From: a virus
Direction: 5' to 3' (one strand)
Length of the DNA: 49,817 nt
Virus record (IMG/VR): IMGVR_UViG_3300030329_002542
Span: 1-49,817 of that record
The position numbers and the translations under genes are program-made. The notes beneath the pieces are model-generated. The model was not told where the DNA came from. It did no database searches and worked only from the letters and a program-made list of their open reading frames with translations. Shown piece by piece: positions 1-8,813 of the stretch. Position 1 is the first letter of the stretch. The number at the start of each line of letters is the position of its first letter.

Positions 1-383
1 CCTGCACCTGACCCAATAGCCCCTGCTCCACCACCATTGCCTGTCATAAAAGTGGAACCACCTACAGCAATCGTGGTATTACCACCTGCATTACCCGCAG
101 ATGCCGCCGCCGCAGTAATGACTCCCCTACTTGCACCCCCTGCACCGATTGTAATAGTGTAAGCCGTTGATCCTAAGAAGGTATACCTACTAACTGCTGT
201 TCCACCTGCGCCTCCACCTGATGCTGAATAGTCTACATCTCTATTGGAATGTCCACCCGATCCACCTCCTCCAATACAATAAACTATAGCCTCAACGTTA
301 CAACTTGGTGTCCACGTAGTAGTTGCCGAAAACATGATATTTGGGAGTCCTGTGTCGCCCCCTTTTTGCCCTAATATTGCCAT
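1..383 (-). CDS. Glycine-rich tail adhesin, N-terminal part (cut by window edge)
   Basis: The first 127 codons of a glycine-rich protein; the rest lies beyond coordinate 1. The ATG at 381-383 follows a good ribosome site (AGGAGA) and lies just downstream of the tail-fibre stop. The visible protein is nearly identical to the start of the complete adhesin at 48667-49722, with about two amino-acid changes (Ala to Gly around the CIGGGGSGG stretch). Glycine-rich proteins directly after the fibre gene commonly act as receptor-binding tips in short- and long-tailed phages; that role is inferred. It is probably a second allele of the complete gene at the far end, not a pseudogene. Confidence 0.85.
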   Translation of the reverse strand, partial: MAILGQKGGDTGLPNIMFSATTTWTPSCNVEAIVYCIGGGGSGGHSNRDVDYSASGGGAGGTAVSRYTFLGSTAYTITIGAGGASRGVITAAAASAGNAGGNTTIAVGGSTFMTGNGGGAGAIGSGA

Positions 384-478
384 TAAAAAAATCTCCTGTT
401 ATAAGCTCATCCAAGAATCAATCGTGCCATCTACAAAAACCAACTGTACCGCGTTGCCTTTGGGCAGTGTTCCATCAG
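1..478. repeat. Left contig-end homology block
   Basis: This block aligns without gaps to the other end of the window (49340-49817). By hand count there are about 43 mismatches in 478 positions (about 91% identity). It covers the 3' end of the tail-fibre gene, its intergenic ribosome site and the 5' part of the glycine-rich adhesin gene. Most differences are synonymous. It is not an exact terminal repeat, so it is either a strain variant at a circular junction or a real duplication. Confidence 0.9.
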
Positions 479-2828
479 CAGCAACTTCATCTATCTCTTC
501 TGAATTGCGCCCTATCGTTACCGTTGCAGCTCCAACATTTTTGATGGTCACTGTGTCACCTCCGCTTGGGCTACTTGGCAACGTAACCGTGAATGGAGTC
601 GATGCGTGATTGCAAATCAACTGGTCACCGCTACTTGCCGCATAAGTTGTCGTTTTGATCGACCATGCACTGTATAATCCACCAGAGGTAACCCAATCCA
701 GATTACCGCTACCGTCTGTTTTTAAGACTTGATTTGCGCTACCATCCGAAGTAGGCATGACCCAAGCTGCTGACCCTGAAGCAATGGTTAAGGCCGATCC
801 ATCAGACGATAGATATTCACCGCCTTCATCGTATAAATAAAGTCGCCTATTGTCGGCAAACCGAGCAACCTCATTACCATCATATTGCTGTATAACAAGA
901 TCCTTTGAATCTACCAAAGGTTTAAAGATTACATCAGAAGAAGAGTTTGTAATTGACATCAATTCTGTGCCACCATCAGCGTAAACAATACCCTGATCGG
1001 CTGTATCAGAATCGAGTGTAATCTTATCTACAGTGTCCAGTGTAATTGCCCCACTGTCACTACTGTCATCTGTTGTCGTTATACTATATACCCCTGCCGA
1101 ACTAACAGCATGGGTAACATACTCTTGAGCATCGTATTTTAAGACTAATGGAGCAGTGGTATTAGTGATACTTACCGCACCAGTAAATGTAGCCCCTGAC
1201 AACGCTGCATAATCAGAAGTGGCCGCTACAGCCATTGTTCCAAGTCCTAATGACGTTCTTGCGGTAGCTCCGCTTTCAGCTACCCAACCACTTGAAGAGC
1301 CAACTATAAAGTTTCCATCTGAACTTGATAGACCTGCAATAGCTGTTAGGTCAGCATCTAATGCTTGATACAATGACCCTAATGCGGTTCCTCCTAAAGT
1401 AATTGCATCTGCTTCAAGCGTTCCGTCCACATCTACATTTCCACCAATATCTAACGAGTCTGCTGATATTTCTCCAACGAATGCCAGCTCCCAACTGGTC
1501 GCCGTTGCGTGTGGAGTTATCGTGACTCCACTAACAAATGTCCCTTCTGAAGCTATATCATTCCCAAAAGTAAGAACACCACCATTAGCTGCATTAATCT
1601 TCCAGTCGTCACCAGCATCTGCACTTGCGTCAGCCGATAGTACTATACCTACACCTGCATCATTAACTCCTGCCTGTATTAAAAGAGAATCATAACCAGC
1701 TTCATCATACTCTAGTTTAATATCAGAGTTAGTGCCAAAAATAATCTCTTTGCCGTCCGCTAACGTTAAGCTGTTTAAACCGCTAATATTAGAACTATCA
1801 TCTATCACTACAGCACTATTTGCTTGTATTGTAGTTCCGCCTGTTCCATTAGCAGTTATTATAACATTGTCTGTTGATCCTGTGCTTCCACCTATTGTAC
1901 CTTCTGATACAGATGTCCATGATAATGTTCCGCTTCCATTAGTTTTTAATACTTGGTCCGCACTACCATCACTAGAGGGTAATACCCAAGCGGCACTGCC
2001 TGATGCAATCGTCAGATTTGATCCGTCTGAACTAAGATATTCTCCACCTTCATCATAGAGGTATAGCCGTCTATTATCAGCAAATCGTGCGACTTCGTTG
2101 CCGTCATACTGTTGGATCACTATATCCTTTGCATCAACTAAAGGCTTGAATATCACATCACTGGAACTATTGCTGATACGAAGTAGATTTGTTCCACCAT
2201 CCGCATACACTATACCTTCTGTAGCCGTGTCTGAGTCAAGTGTAATAGAGTCTACTGTATCTAGTGTAATAGCACCACTATCGCTACTATCATCAGTAGT
2301 GGTAATGCTATAAACACCAGCTGAACTTACCGCATGAGTAACATATTCTCCCGAATCATAACTAAGAACAAGATTTGAGTCACTAAGAGTAAGGACTTCT
2401 TTTGCTGATCCGCTAGAATAGACAGAAAAAGAAAACTTTGAATCTTCTGTTCCATCTGTAACGTCAGTAGCTATAACATCTAAATAGCCCATGTCATGCA
2501 CAGTTCCTGCACTGTTTCTAACTTGAAAAGCCGCTCTCGTTCCATCGTTATCAGAAGTCGTATCATCTGTCGGATCAAGGGCAAAATTAACAGCTAAATT
2601 AGCACCTGAAGCTGTACTTGTGGACGTAAAACTTTTTGTTCCTGTTATAATTTGTGATGTACTTTTACCCACAATTCCATCTGTAGCAGTAAGATTAACA
2701 TTAGCTTCATTTATACTTGTACTTTCAATAAATGAAATAATATTGTTAATCCAATCTCGTACCTGTTCTGCCTCTATGTCATCACCTGGATTCGGTAGTG
2801 ACGTAGCTGGTCTTGTTATTGTCGCCAT
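399..2828 (-). CDS. Tail fibre protein with duplicated beta-rich repeat
   Basis: An 809-residue, Ser/Thr/Gly/Asp-rich protein in the fibre position after the tail nozzle gene. The start ATG has an AGGAG ribosome site. The N-terminus (about 1-70) resembles the conserved virion-attachment end of marine-type phage fibres. Residues about 157-304 and 565-712 are two copies of one module, mostly identical (VTHAVSSAGVYSITTTDDSS in both). Residues 485-560 contain a common fibre-shaft pattern (LYQALDADLTAIAGL ... ATARTSLGLG). The last 100 residues look like a compact beta domain. It presumably trimerises and contacts the host surface. Function is inferred from composition and position. The gene's 3' end recurs at the other window edge. 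Confidence 0.85.
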   Translation of the reverse strand: MATITRPATSLPNPGDDIEAEQVRDWINNIISFIESTSINEANVNLTATDGIVGKSTSQIITGTKSFTSTSTASGANLAVNFALDPTDDTTSDNDGTRAAFQVRNSAGTVHDMGYLDVIATDVTDGTEDSKFSFSVYSSGSAKEVLTLSDSNLVLSYDSGEYVTHAVSSAGVYSITTTDDSSDSGAITLDTVDSITLDSDTATEGIVYADGGTNLLRISNSSSDVIFKPLVDAKDIVIQQYDGNEVARFADNRRLYLYDEGGEYLSSDGSNLTIASGSAAWVLPSSDGSADQVLKTNGSGTLSWTSVSEGTIGGSTGSTDNVIITANGTGGTTIQANSAVVIDDSSNISGLNSLTLADGKEIIFGTNSDIKLEYDEAGYDSLLIQAGVNDAGVGIVLSADASADAGDDWKINAANGGVLTFGNDIASEGTFVSGVTITPHATATSWELAFVGEISADSLDIGGNVDVDGTLEADAITLGGTALGSLYQALDADLTAIAGLSSSDGNFIVGSSSGWVAESGATARTSLGLGTMAVAATSDYAALSGATFTGAVSITNTTAPLVLKYDAQEYVTHAVSSAGVYSITTTDDSSDSGAITLDTVDKITLDSDTADQGIVYADGGTELMSITNSSSDVIFKPLVDSKDLVIQQYDGNEVARFADNRRLYLYDEGGEYLSSDGSALTIASGSAAWVMPTSDGSANQVLKTDGSGNLDWVTSGGLYSAWSIKTTTYAASSGDQLICNHASTPFTVTLPSSPSGGDTVTIKNVGAATVTIGRNSEEIDEVAADGTLPKGNAVQLVFVDGTIDSWMSL
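693..1136 (-). repeat. Fibre-gene internal repeat, copy 2
   Basis: Encodes fibre residues 565-712, homologous to residues 157-304. The protein copies are highly similar but the codons have drifted, so the duplication is not recent, or has been kept under protein-level selection. Confidence 0.85.
1917..2360 (-). repeat. Fibre-gene internal repeat, copy 1
   Basis: Encodes fibre residues 157-304, including GGEYLSSDGS and ARFADNRRLYLYDEGG, which recur exactly 408 residues later. Confidence 0.85.
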
Positions 2829-2841
2829 TCTGTTCTCCTAA

Positions 2842-4407
2842 TTAAGCGTCAAGGGGAATATATTCAACAAAATACCCCTCAATACTTGAGGGACTACTAC
2901 TTTCCCACTCTGGTGCAATAGTCTCACAAACACGATTTACAAAAACATCAGCCCTTAACGCTCCTGCACCAGGCCACTTAAGACCAGCATTCCAGTTAAG
3001 TCCTGAGTCCCATGTTATACCCGTACCAAGTCTTACTTCTTCTTGATAAAAACTATCTCTTCCTTCGTTTATATTAGCTCTAAATGTTACAACTTGTTGT
3101 CCTGCTCTTTTTCGGTATAATGTAGTAACATTAAGTATATGTTTAGATCGGCCAGGCAAACCAAGATCATTAGGACTCATCTTAATACGCCATGTATAGT
3201 TCGTTCCATTATCATCATTTATAGCGCTTGAATTACCTTTATACAAAGCACCATCAGCACCACCAAACCAATCTTGTATCACACCATCACTATTAGTAAA
3301 AGTACTCGCAGTGTTCATAGTGTTAGATGGGATATCTAACCATGTATCATTTGTTTCCCAATCCCAAACAAGCACTTGATCAAACCCTACCCCACTTGAC
3401 GCATGTTTAACCATAAAACGAACTTGTCGATCTCTTTCCCGAACAAAAGCTTGAGCATGTTGTAATCGACTTTGATTCAAAGCAAAGAAATCTTTTGTGT
3501 CATCACTATTCATAATTTGATAACTATTATCAGGCATAATAGCAAATATACCCTCTTTAGCTATTCCACAAATAAACTCAGGACGAGCGACAATAGAATG
3601 CTTTGCTACAGGTGTAAACCCTCGTATTTCTTGTGAGTCAACAAAACTCATCATCCCAATATCACCTGTATGTAAATATCCTACATGCACCCCTAAATTA
3701 GTAAAAGAATAAAAATTATTCCAGTTACTAATGGAGCGTATAATATCACCAAACCCTATATTCCACCTGTGATTACCTTGCCATGAAGTAATATCAATTT
3801 CATGTGTTTGTCTGTTTGATTGACACCAAACAAGCTGTGATCCTTTAAACACTCCACCTTCCGTAATGCCAGAAGCAATTAAAGTATTTCGGTGCATAGC
3901 TATACTAGCACACTTCGTAAAAGGCATTCCAGTTAAGTCCGTAGTATTACTTGATGTACTTCCTGTCCAAGTTCTTACTTGATCTTTACTATTGTTAATT
4001 AATAACTTATCAGCATTAGAAACAAAAGTAAATTGAACTCTATCATCCTCGTCCCCAGTAAGATCAGATCCTGTTATATTACTTCTAGTTGTTCCATCAT
4101 CATTATAAATCTTTGTTGGTGTTACTACTACATAACGAGTATCGCCAGACCTAAATTTAACTTCATGTAGCCCAACAGGATTGTTTTCTACCTGAGACGA
4201 CGAATAAAGTTCGTAGCCATATCTACTATGAGCAACACCGCGTTCTGAAATATCAATATTACGCATTATTTCAGCGTGTTCAGGTGTAAGCCGTTCATCA
4301 GGGTAAAACCATCTTGATCGCTGTCCTTTTATCCTAAAAATAGGACTAGTGGTTGCTTGACTTGATATTCTTACATTTTGATTTATTAGATTACTTGCAG
4401 TTGCCAT
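2842..4407 (-). CDS. Tail nozzle protein (P22 gp10 / T7 gp12-like position)
   Basis: A 521-residue protein between the adaptor and fibre genes, the place of the tail nozzle in podoviruses. It is rich in short beta strands with many aromatic and Asn/Thr residues (for example WNNFYSFTNLGVHVGYL and QVLVWDWETNDTW), consistent with the beta-propeller fold of P22 gp10 and T7 gp12. It has no signal peptide or membrane segment. The ATG follows AGGGG. It should assemble as a hexamer on the adaptor and carry the fibres. Length is close to P22 gp10 (472 residues). The assignment rests on position, length and strand pattern, not on a diagnostic motif. Confidence 0.7.
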   Translation of the reverse strand: MATASNLINQNVRISSQATTSPIFRIKGQRSRWFYPDERLTPEHAEIMRNIDISERGVAHSRYGYELYSSSQVENNPVGLHEVKFRSGDTRYVVVTPTKIYNDDGTTRSNITGSDLTGDEDDRVQFTFVSNADKLLINNSKDQVRTWTGSTSSNTTDLTGMPFTKCASIAMHRNTLIASGITEGGVFKGSQLVWCQSNRQTHEIDITSWQGNHRWNIGFGDIIRSISNWNNFYSFTNLGVHVGYLHTGDIGMMSFVDSQEIRGFTPVAKHSIVARPEFICGIAKEGIFAIMPDNSYQIMNSDDTKDFFALNQSRLQHAQAFVRERDRQVRFMVKHASSGVGFDQVLVWDWETNDTWLDIPSNTMNTASTFTNSDGVIQDWFGGADGALYKGNSSAINDDNGTNYTWRIKMSPNDLGLPGRSKHILNVTTLYRKRAGQQVVTFRANINEGRDSFYQEEVRLGTGITWDSGLNWNAGLKWPGAGALRADVFVNRVCETIAPEWESSSPSSIEGYFVEYIPLDA

Positions 4408-4416
4408 TTATCGCCC

Positions 4417-5412
4417 CTATGAAGCTAATCCAAAGTCAACACCTTTTACTAAGGGACGACCTGGACGTTGACGATAACCAGGTGCTGATTGCACATTAGT
4501 AAAAACATGAATAGCAGCTGGGGCTGAAGTAGCTCTACCTGAAAATTCATCAAGACGTTGAGAAAAAGTTAATCTATGCGCACCCGCAGTATCTGATTTT
4601 CCCCACGCAGCTAATAAATCTTGTGTAACACCAAAAATTAATAAATCATGAAATTGTTCATCAAACTTAGGCCAATCATAATCATTTACTAAAGGAGGCA
4701 CACGCATTTCAGCGCGAACATTATAAGTAATTGAAGTTCCTGGAATTGGGTTAAACTCTATTGTAACATAATTAGGACTGTCATACATAATAGGAATATA
4801 AGCAATCTGATTACCTGCATTATCTTTAACTGTTATATCACCAGAAAATTCCTGATTACTCAATGGAGCTTTAACAATTCTTTCAACACCTAAAGCAGAA
4901 CTATAACTATGAGAAGAAGCTACATTAGATGTACCATTCATTTGAATAAGTTCAGTTACTAAATCACCGTTATTATTAAACCCTTCAACCCTTAAATTGT
5001 AATTAGAACCACTATCAGAAGTACTACTACTAACAACAGTAAGAGTACCATTTGTAGAAGGATACTTTTGCGTTCCTCTTGTCTCTGCTACAAAGAACTC
5101 ATAAGGAGTCCCCGTGTCAGTGGAACCTGCTTCTCTACGATCAAAACTCCGTGCAGACGTTTCTTGTAACATACGCGGAGTTGTAGGATCTTCTATGTTT
5201 TTAATTTTACGAACACCCAAAGGCATACCAAGTGTGGCTTGGTTCTGCACACTAGCAACCGTAAAAACACGATCTTCATATGGAGTGTCTACCACCTCTA
5301 ATACGCGGAAGTAAACAGTATTTATCATTCTTTTTATTAATGTTTCAGCTTGTCCTCCAGTTCCTTGTCCAGCAAAAGCAAGTATTTCTTCTACTATCTT
5401 TTTATAATACAA
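4417..5412 (-). CDS. Head-tail adaptor / tail tubular protein A-like
   Basis: A 331-residue protein starting with TTG, which has an AAAGGAA ribosome site about 7 bases upstream and sits just after the preceding TAG. Helical N-terminal (1-45) and C-terminal (about 245-300, KFDEQFHDLLIFGVTQDLLA) segments enclose a beta-rich insert (about 110-235). This is the arrangement of podovirus adaptors (P22 gp4, T7 gp11), in which helices pack on the portal and an extra beta domain points outwards. It lies directly upstream of the nozzle gene. The role is inferred from order and architecture. Confidence 0.6.
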   Translation of the reverse strand: MYYKKIVEEILAFAGQGTGGQAETLIKRMINTVYFRVLEVVDTPYEDRVFTVASVQNQATLGMPLGVRKIKNIEDPTTPRMLQETSARSFDRREAGSTDTGTPYEFFVAETRGTQKYPSTNGTLTVVSSSTSDSGSNYNLRVEGFNNNGDLVTELIQMNGTSNVASSHSYSSALGVERIVKAPLSNQEFSGDITVKDNAGNQIAYIPIMYDSPNYVTIEFNPIPGTSITYNVRAEMRVPPLVNDYDWPKFDEQFHDLLIFGVTQDLLAAWGKSDTAGAHRLTFSQRLDEFSGRATSAPAAIHVFTNVQSAPGYRQRPGRPLVKGVDFGLAS

Positions 5413-5414
5413 GG

Positions 5415-6056
5415 CTAGGTTCCTTTCTTACCCCCGCCAGCTTGCTCAATTCCCATGTTAAGTAAATCTTGTGCATCAGGTGATAATGGCTGACCGCTTT
5501 GTTGTGCCATTCCCATTTTAAACATCTCAGCAAAAGCTTTAAACATATCTGATTGACTTTCTATTCTTTTCTTATCTTCACTTTTTAGCATGTTAGCTCT
5601 TGCTTCAGGCCCATTAGTTTTCTTAACATATGCTACACGGAATTGCCACTCTTGAAAAGTGGGAACTTGCTCATCGGGATTAGCGTCTATGTAAGCATCT
5701 ACTTCTTCCATACTCATTGGAGCTCTTCCGCCCATAATACCTACTATACGACCTAATGTTCCTTTAAGTCCTATAATAAGACCATCATCAATAGATACAG
5801 GGCGTGGATCACCATCTATTCCCATAACTGTAAGTCTTGGTTGCCTTCTTGTTCCTGAAGCTAAATCGGTGGTTACTTCCTTCATCCATTCACCTTCAGG
5901 TTGCCAATCAGCCCTATCTTTATTTGTACTAATATAGGACGTAAAGACAACTTCTCCTTCTTGTTCTTTTGACAGAATAAGAGGTACTCCAGCTTCTAAA
6001 TCTCTTTCTTCTACTCCTAATTTTTCTTCTTTTTCTACGTCAATTAAAACTGGCAT
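5415..6056 (-). CDS. Conserved late protein of unknown function, tail region
   Basis: 213 residues if it starts at the ATG at 6054-6056, which has a clear AAGGAAGG ribosome site; an upstream in-frame ATG at 6119 would overlap the previous gene and has no site. The N-terminal half is beta-rich and acidic; residues about 60-120 carry WQPEGEWMKEVTTDLASGTR and an Ile/Gly-rich stretch (LIIGLKGTLGRIVGIMGG). The C-terminal third is helical, Met/Gln-rich and ends GGGKKGT. It lies between two small genes and the adaptor, so a virion or assembly role is likely. I do not recognise a family. Confidence 0.75.
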   Translation of the reverse strand: MPVLIDVEKEEKLGVEERDLEAGVPLILSKEQEGEVVFTSYISTNKDRADWQPEGEWMKEVTTDLASGTRRQPRLTVMGIDGDPRPVSIDDGLIIGLKGTLGRIVGIMGGRAPMSMEEVDAYIDANPDEQVPTFQEWQFRVAYVKKTNGPEARANMLKSEDKKRIESQSDMFKAFAEMFKMGMAQQSGQPLSPDAQDLLNMGIEQAGGGKKGT

Positions 6057-6072
6057 ACCAGCCCTTCCTTTC

Positions 6073-6285
6073 TCAGCCGTACATGACTGAATCGTAATGA
6101 TCTTCGGGCTCTTCAACATCCTCTTCTTCGCCCTTAGACTTCATGTTTAACTTCTTTTCTATCGCATCCAGTCGACAGATTATCTGCTCTAATTGCCCCA
6201 TACCTTTATGCTTCTCAGGCCCCAAATCAGAGCTTCCTCCACTACTAAGAACTATCTCTAGACCCTCACTCATATGTGGTTTCAT
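6073..6285 (-). CDS. Small acidic coiled-coil protein
   Basis: 70 residues. The start overlaps the previous stop as ATGA, so translation is probably coupled. A short helix (LEQIICRLDAIEKKLNMK) has heptad-like spacing; the C-terminus is strongly acidic (EEEDVEEPEDH). It could be an assembly factor or small virion part. No family is recognised. Confidence 0.65.
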   Translation of the reverse strand: MKPHMSEGLEIVLSSGGSSDLGPEKHKGMGQLEQIICRLDAIEKKLNMKSKGEEEDVEEPEDHYDSVMYG

Positions 6286-6608
6286 TGTATTGTAAATCCT
6301 GTAGCGTTAATTTGGCAATCAGCGCTGCTAGAAGCTATAACTGCTGTGACAGCTGCATCTCTACTTGCCACCCATCCATTAGGATTAGTAAAACTAAACG
6401 AAATACCTTCTACTGATACATCTATCTTCCATTCAGCTAACACCGTAGATCCATCTTTCAACTGTATAGTACTGTCAGCGTCTACATGACCACTCACATG
6501 ATCTGTAACAATTACTTTACTAGAAACAGCCGACTTAGTAGCTGTCGCACCAGAATCTGTTCCAGCTGCAGTAGCACTCCATCTACCATTAAGAGCAACA
6601 CTATCCAT
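6282..6608 (-). CDS. Small beta-sandwich-like late protein
   Basis: 108 residues with alternating beta strands and Ala/Ser/Thr-rich turns, no membrane segment and no signal peptide. It starts with an ATG that overlaps the end of the glycosyltransferase gene by 8 bases. The composition resembles the small decoration-type proteins beside the capsid gene. It might be a decoration or fibre-associated domain, but nothing diagnostic is present. Confidence 0.65.
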   Translation of the reverse strand: MDSVALNGRWSATAAGTDSGATATKSAVSSKVIVTDHVSGHVDADSTIQLKDGSTVLAEWKIDVSVEGISFSFTNPNGWVASRDAAVTAVIASSSADCQINATGFTIQ

Positions 6609-7563
6609 AACTCACCTCTTTCAAAGTATCTTCACTGACCCATTTTTTTATTGTTTCTATCATAAACTTAATTCGATCATTATAAGTGTGCATTTCTCGT
6701 ACTTTTATATGACCATTCTTTGCTATTTCTTCACGTTCCATAGGATGTTTTAAAGCCCAATCAATCTTCTCAACAGCTTCTTCGGGACTTGTATATCCTA
6801 AGAAATCTTCACCTTCTTTAAATCCTAAACTTTCAATACCGACAACATCAGTGTTTGTAACAAGACAGGTTCCATAACTAAGACATTCAAAAAACCGCAT
6901 GTTTAAATCGTCACGAATAGAAATATTAAATCCCACTCTACCTCTTGCATAACGAACAGCGGCATCCACCATAAAACTACCAAAAGATAACCAACTATTA
7001 GAGAAAGCAGAAAAAACTTTATCTAAGTATTCTATTCGATCATTACCAACTTGCTCACCATCAATAATATGACCACGATTTAAAAATCCAACAAAAACTA
7101 CATCGTGTCTTTTATTAACTCCCCATTGTCCAATTTGTTCTTCTGGTAGTCTAGCAAGTTCTCCGGCAGTAAGATCAACACTTGGTGTGCAAGCAAGAGG
7201 AAGCCAATGAACATTATCAACTCCATCATTCTTCATCTTATCTACAGCTGGAAGTTGAGCAACAAAAACAACATCAAATTTCTTTGCCCACTCTAATCTT
7301 GTATCATAACCTAAGTGCGTATCAACAAGATAACAACACTTTGGCGCATCGCCTTTAGGAAGTTCCATAGGGATGTCATCTCTACCGTCATCCACAAACA
7401 GCCAAAAATCATGCTCTCCATAGTCAACCTCATCGTGAAAAGGTCTAGTGTACCGCTTCATACCTGTGTCAACATAGCCTTCACGAAAGAATGCTTCACT
7501 TATTCTTCTTGCTGTCCCATTATTCCTTATTTCAGCGTTATAGAACAATCCAGGTGATTTCAT
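6601..7563 (-). CDS. Glycosyltransferase, GT-B fold, CgeB-like
   Basis: 320 residues. Two Rossmann-like halves are visible. The C-terminal half has the features of CgeB/GT4-type transferases: HDVVFVGFLNRG near residue 155, and VGFNISIRDDLNMRFFECLSYGTCLVTN, with the acidic sugar-nucleotide-contact region (RFFECLSYG). It would transfer a sugar from an activated nucleotide donor in the host cytoplasm. Its start overlaps the upstream transferase stop as TAATG. Acceptor unknown: virion protein, host surface glycan or modified base are all possible; expression with structural genes favours virion or surface. Family confident, substrate not. Confidence 0.8.
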   Translation of the reverse strand: MKSPGLFYNAEIRNNGTARRISEAFFREGYVDTGMKRYTRPFHDEVDYGEHDFWLFVDDGRDDIPMELPKGDAPKCCYLVDTHLGYDTRLEWAKKFDVVFVAQLPAVDKMKNDGVDNVHWLPLACTPSVDLTAGELARLPEEQIGQWGVNKRHDVVFVGFLNRGHIIDGEQVGNDRIEYLDKVFSAFSNSWLSFGSFMVDAAVRYARGRVGFNISIRDDLNMRFFECLSYGTCLVTNTDVVGIESLGFKEGEDFLGYTSPEEAVEKIDWALKHPMEREEIAKNGHIKVREMHTYNDRIKFMIETIKKWVSEDTLKEVSYG

Positions 7564-8813
7564 TATGCAGCCACCTTTCTTGCTTCTACTCTTATTGCTC
7601 CTGCTTCATCTTCTTCGATATTATCTATTTTAAACCCACAAGTTTCAATTAAGTTCTGGAGTGCGTCTTTATTAAAAGCATGAACATGAGTATAATCAAT
7701 AAGCATAGTAGAAAGCCTATCGTGATTGGGAACAGACAAAAACAACATTCCATCCTCTCTTAATAATCTAAACCATTCTTTCATAGTACGCAAGACATCT
7801 ATTGTGTGTTCTAAAATATGTGTGGCCACGATATAAGATTGACTACCAGCATCAAGAGGTATATCAGCGGCATCTGCAATTAACTCTGCTTTACTGTCTT
7901 TTCCTTGCTGTCCTCCCGCATCTCCTGTTGAGTCATTTATATCAACACCTAAAGCTCCCTCTATTTTCTTGTCACCGCACCCTATATTTAAACCTTGTTC
8001 TCCATCAAATTTTTTAGTAATTTCTTCTAACCATAAATCTTCGCGTGAACTTTCTAACTTATTAACCATAGACTCAATATTTGCCCAACCCATACGAAAA
8101 CAATCATACCACGCCTTTACACCATGTTTCTTTATTATGGCATTATTAGTTAATTCTTGATGCCAACTTGAATCCCAATGACCTTCATGTACTCTACTAC
8201 CTGTCTGTTGTCCAAAGTGATGTAAATAACAACGCTTATCAACACGTAAATCATAACCTGCTTTAGTTAATCTAATGCTTAAATCTAAATCATCACCGCC
8301 AGGTAATGTAGGATCTAATCCACCTAAATCTTTTAAAACATTAGTTCGTATGGCCAAGCAAAAACCAATTAATATAGCAGAATTAAAAACAACACTAGTA
8401 TCCATATACATTAAACTTTGAGCACCAGCAACAAAATTAGAACAGGGGTTAACTGCTCCTACACGACCCTCATTAAAGTTAGAAAGAAGAACACGCCAAA
8501 ACTCTTGTTGATTAGGAATAAAAACTACGTCATCATTTAACATACAAAAATACTCAGTATCACAATCTTCTAAAGCTAAATTAATAGCTCCCATCCAACC
8601 AAGATTTTCTTTAGGTTCTATAACTGTAATAGGTAACTTATTATTAATATTATTACCCATATCTAGTTTAAATTTTACTTCGCCTTTTCCCCCATTATCA
8701 ACTATAATTACATTTAAAGGATACTCAGTATGCTTAAATAAACTTTTAATGCACCATTCTAATTGTTGTAAGTTATTCCACGTTGGAATTGCCACAGTTA
8801 ACAAAGGTTTCAT
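7563..8813 (-). CDS. GT2 glycosyltransferase fused to SAM methyltransferase
   Basis: 416 residues in two domains. Residues 1-235 are a GT-A fold GT2 transferase: AIPTWNN near the start, IIVDNGGKG at 36-44, and the metal-binding acidic motif LNDDVV at 92-97; GGDDLDLSIRLTKAG at 172-186 is the second GT2 signature. Residues about 265-416 are a class I methyltransferase: NIGCGDKK at 276-283, VDIND around 290, ADIPL and HILEH. One polypeptide may add and methylate a sugar, or one domain may act on the product of the other. Translation is coupled to both neighbours through TAATG overlaps. Confidence 0.87.
   Translation of the reverse strand: MKPLLTVAIPTWNNLQQLEWCIKSLFKHTEYPLNVIIVDNGGKGEVKFKLDMGNNINNKLPITVIEPKENLGWMGAINLALEDCDTEYFCMLNDDVVFIPNQQEFWRVLLSNFNEGRVGAVNPCSNFVAGAQSLMYMDTSVVFNSAILIGFCLAIRTNVLKDLGGLDPTLPGGDDLDLSIRLTKAGYDLRVDKRCYLHHFGQQTGSRVHEGHWDSSWHQELTNNAIIKKHGVKAWYDCFRMGWANIESMVNKLESSREDLWLEEITKKFDGEQGLNIGCGDKKIEGALGVDINDSTGDAGGQQGKDSKAELIADAADIPLDAGSQSYIVATHILEHTIDVLRTMKEWFRLLREDGMLFLSVPNHDRLSTMLIDYTHVHAFNKDALQNLIETCGFKIDNIEEDEAGAIRVEARKVAA

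Noticed and set aside
1732-2841. Plus-strand ORFs opposite the fibre gene, and other long antisense frames in the late genes
   Set aside because: They are mirror frames of strongly supported genes, lack ribosome sites and give low-complexity products.
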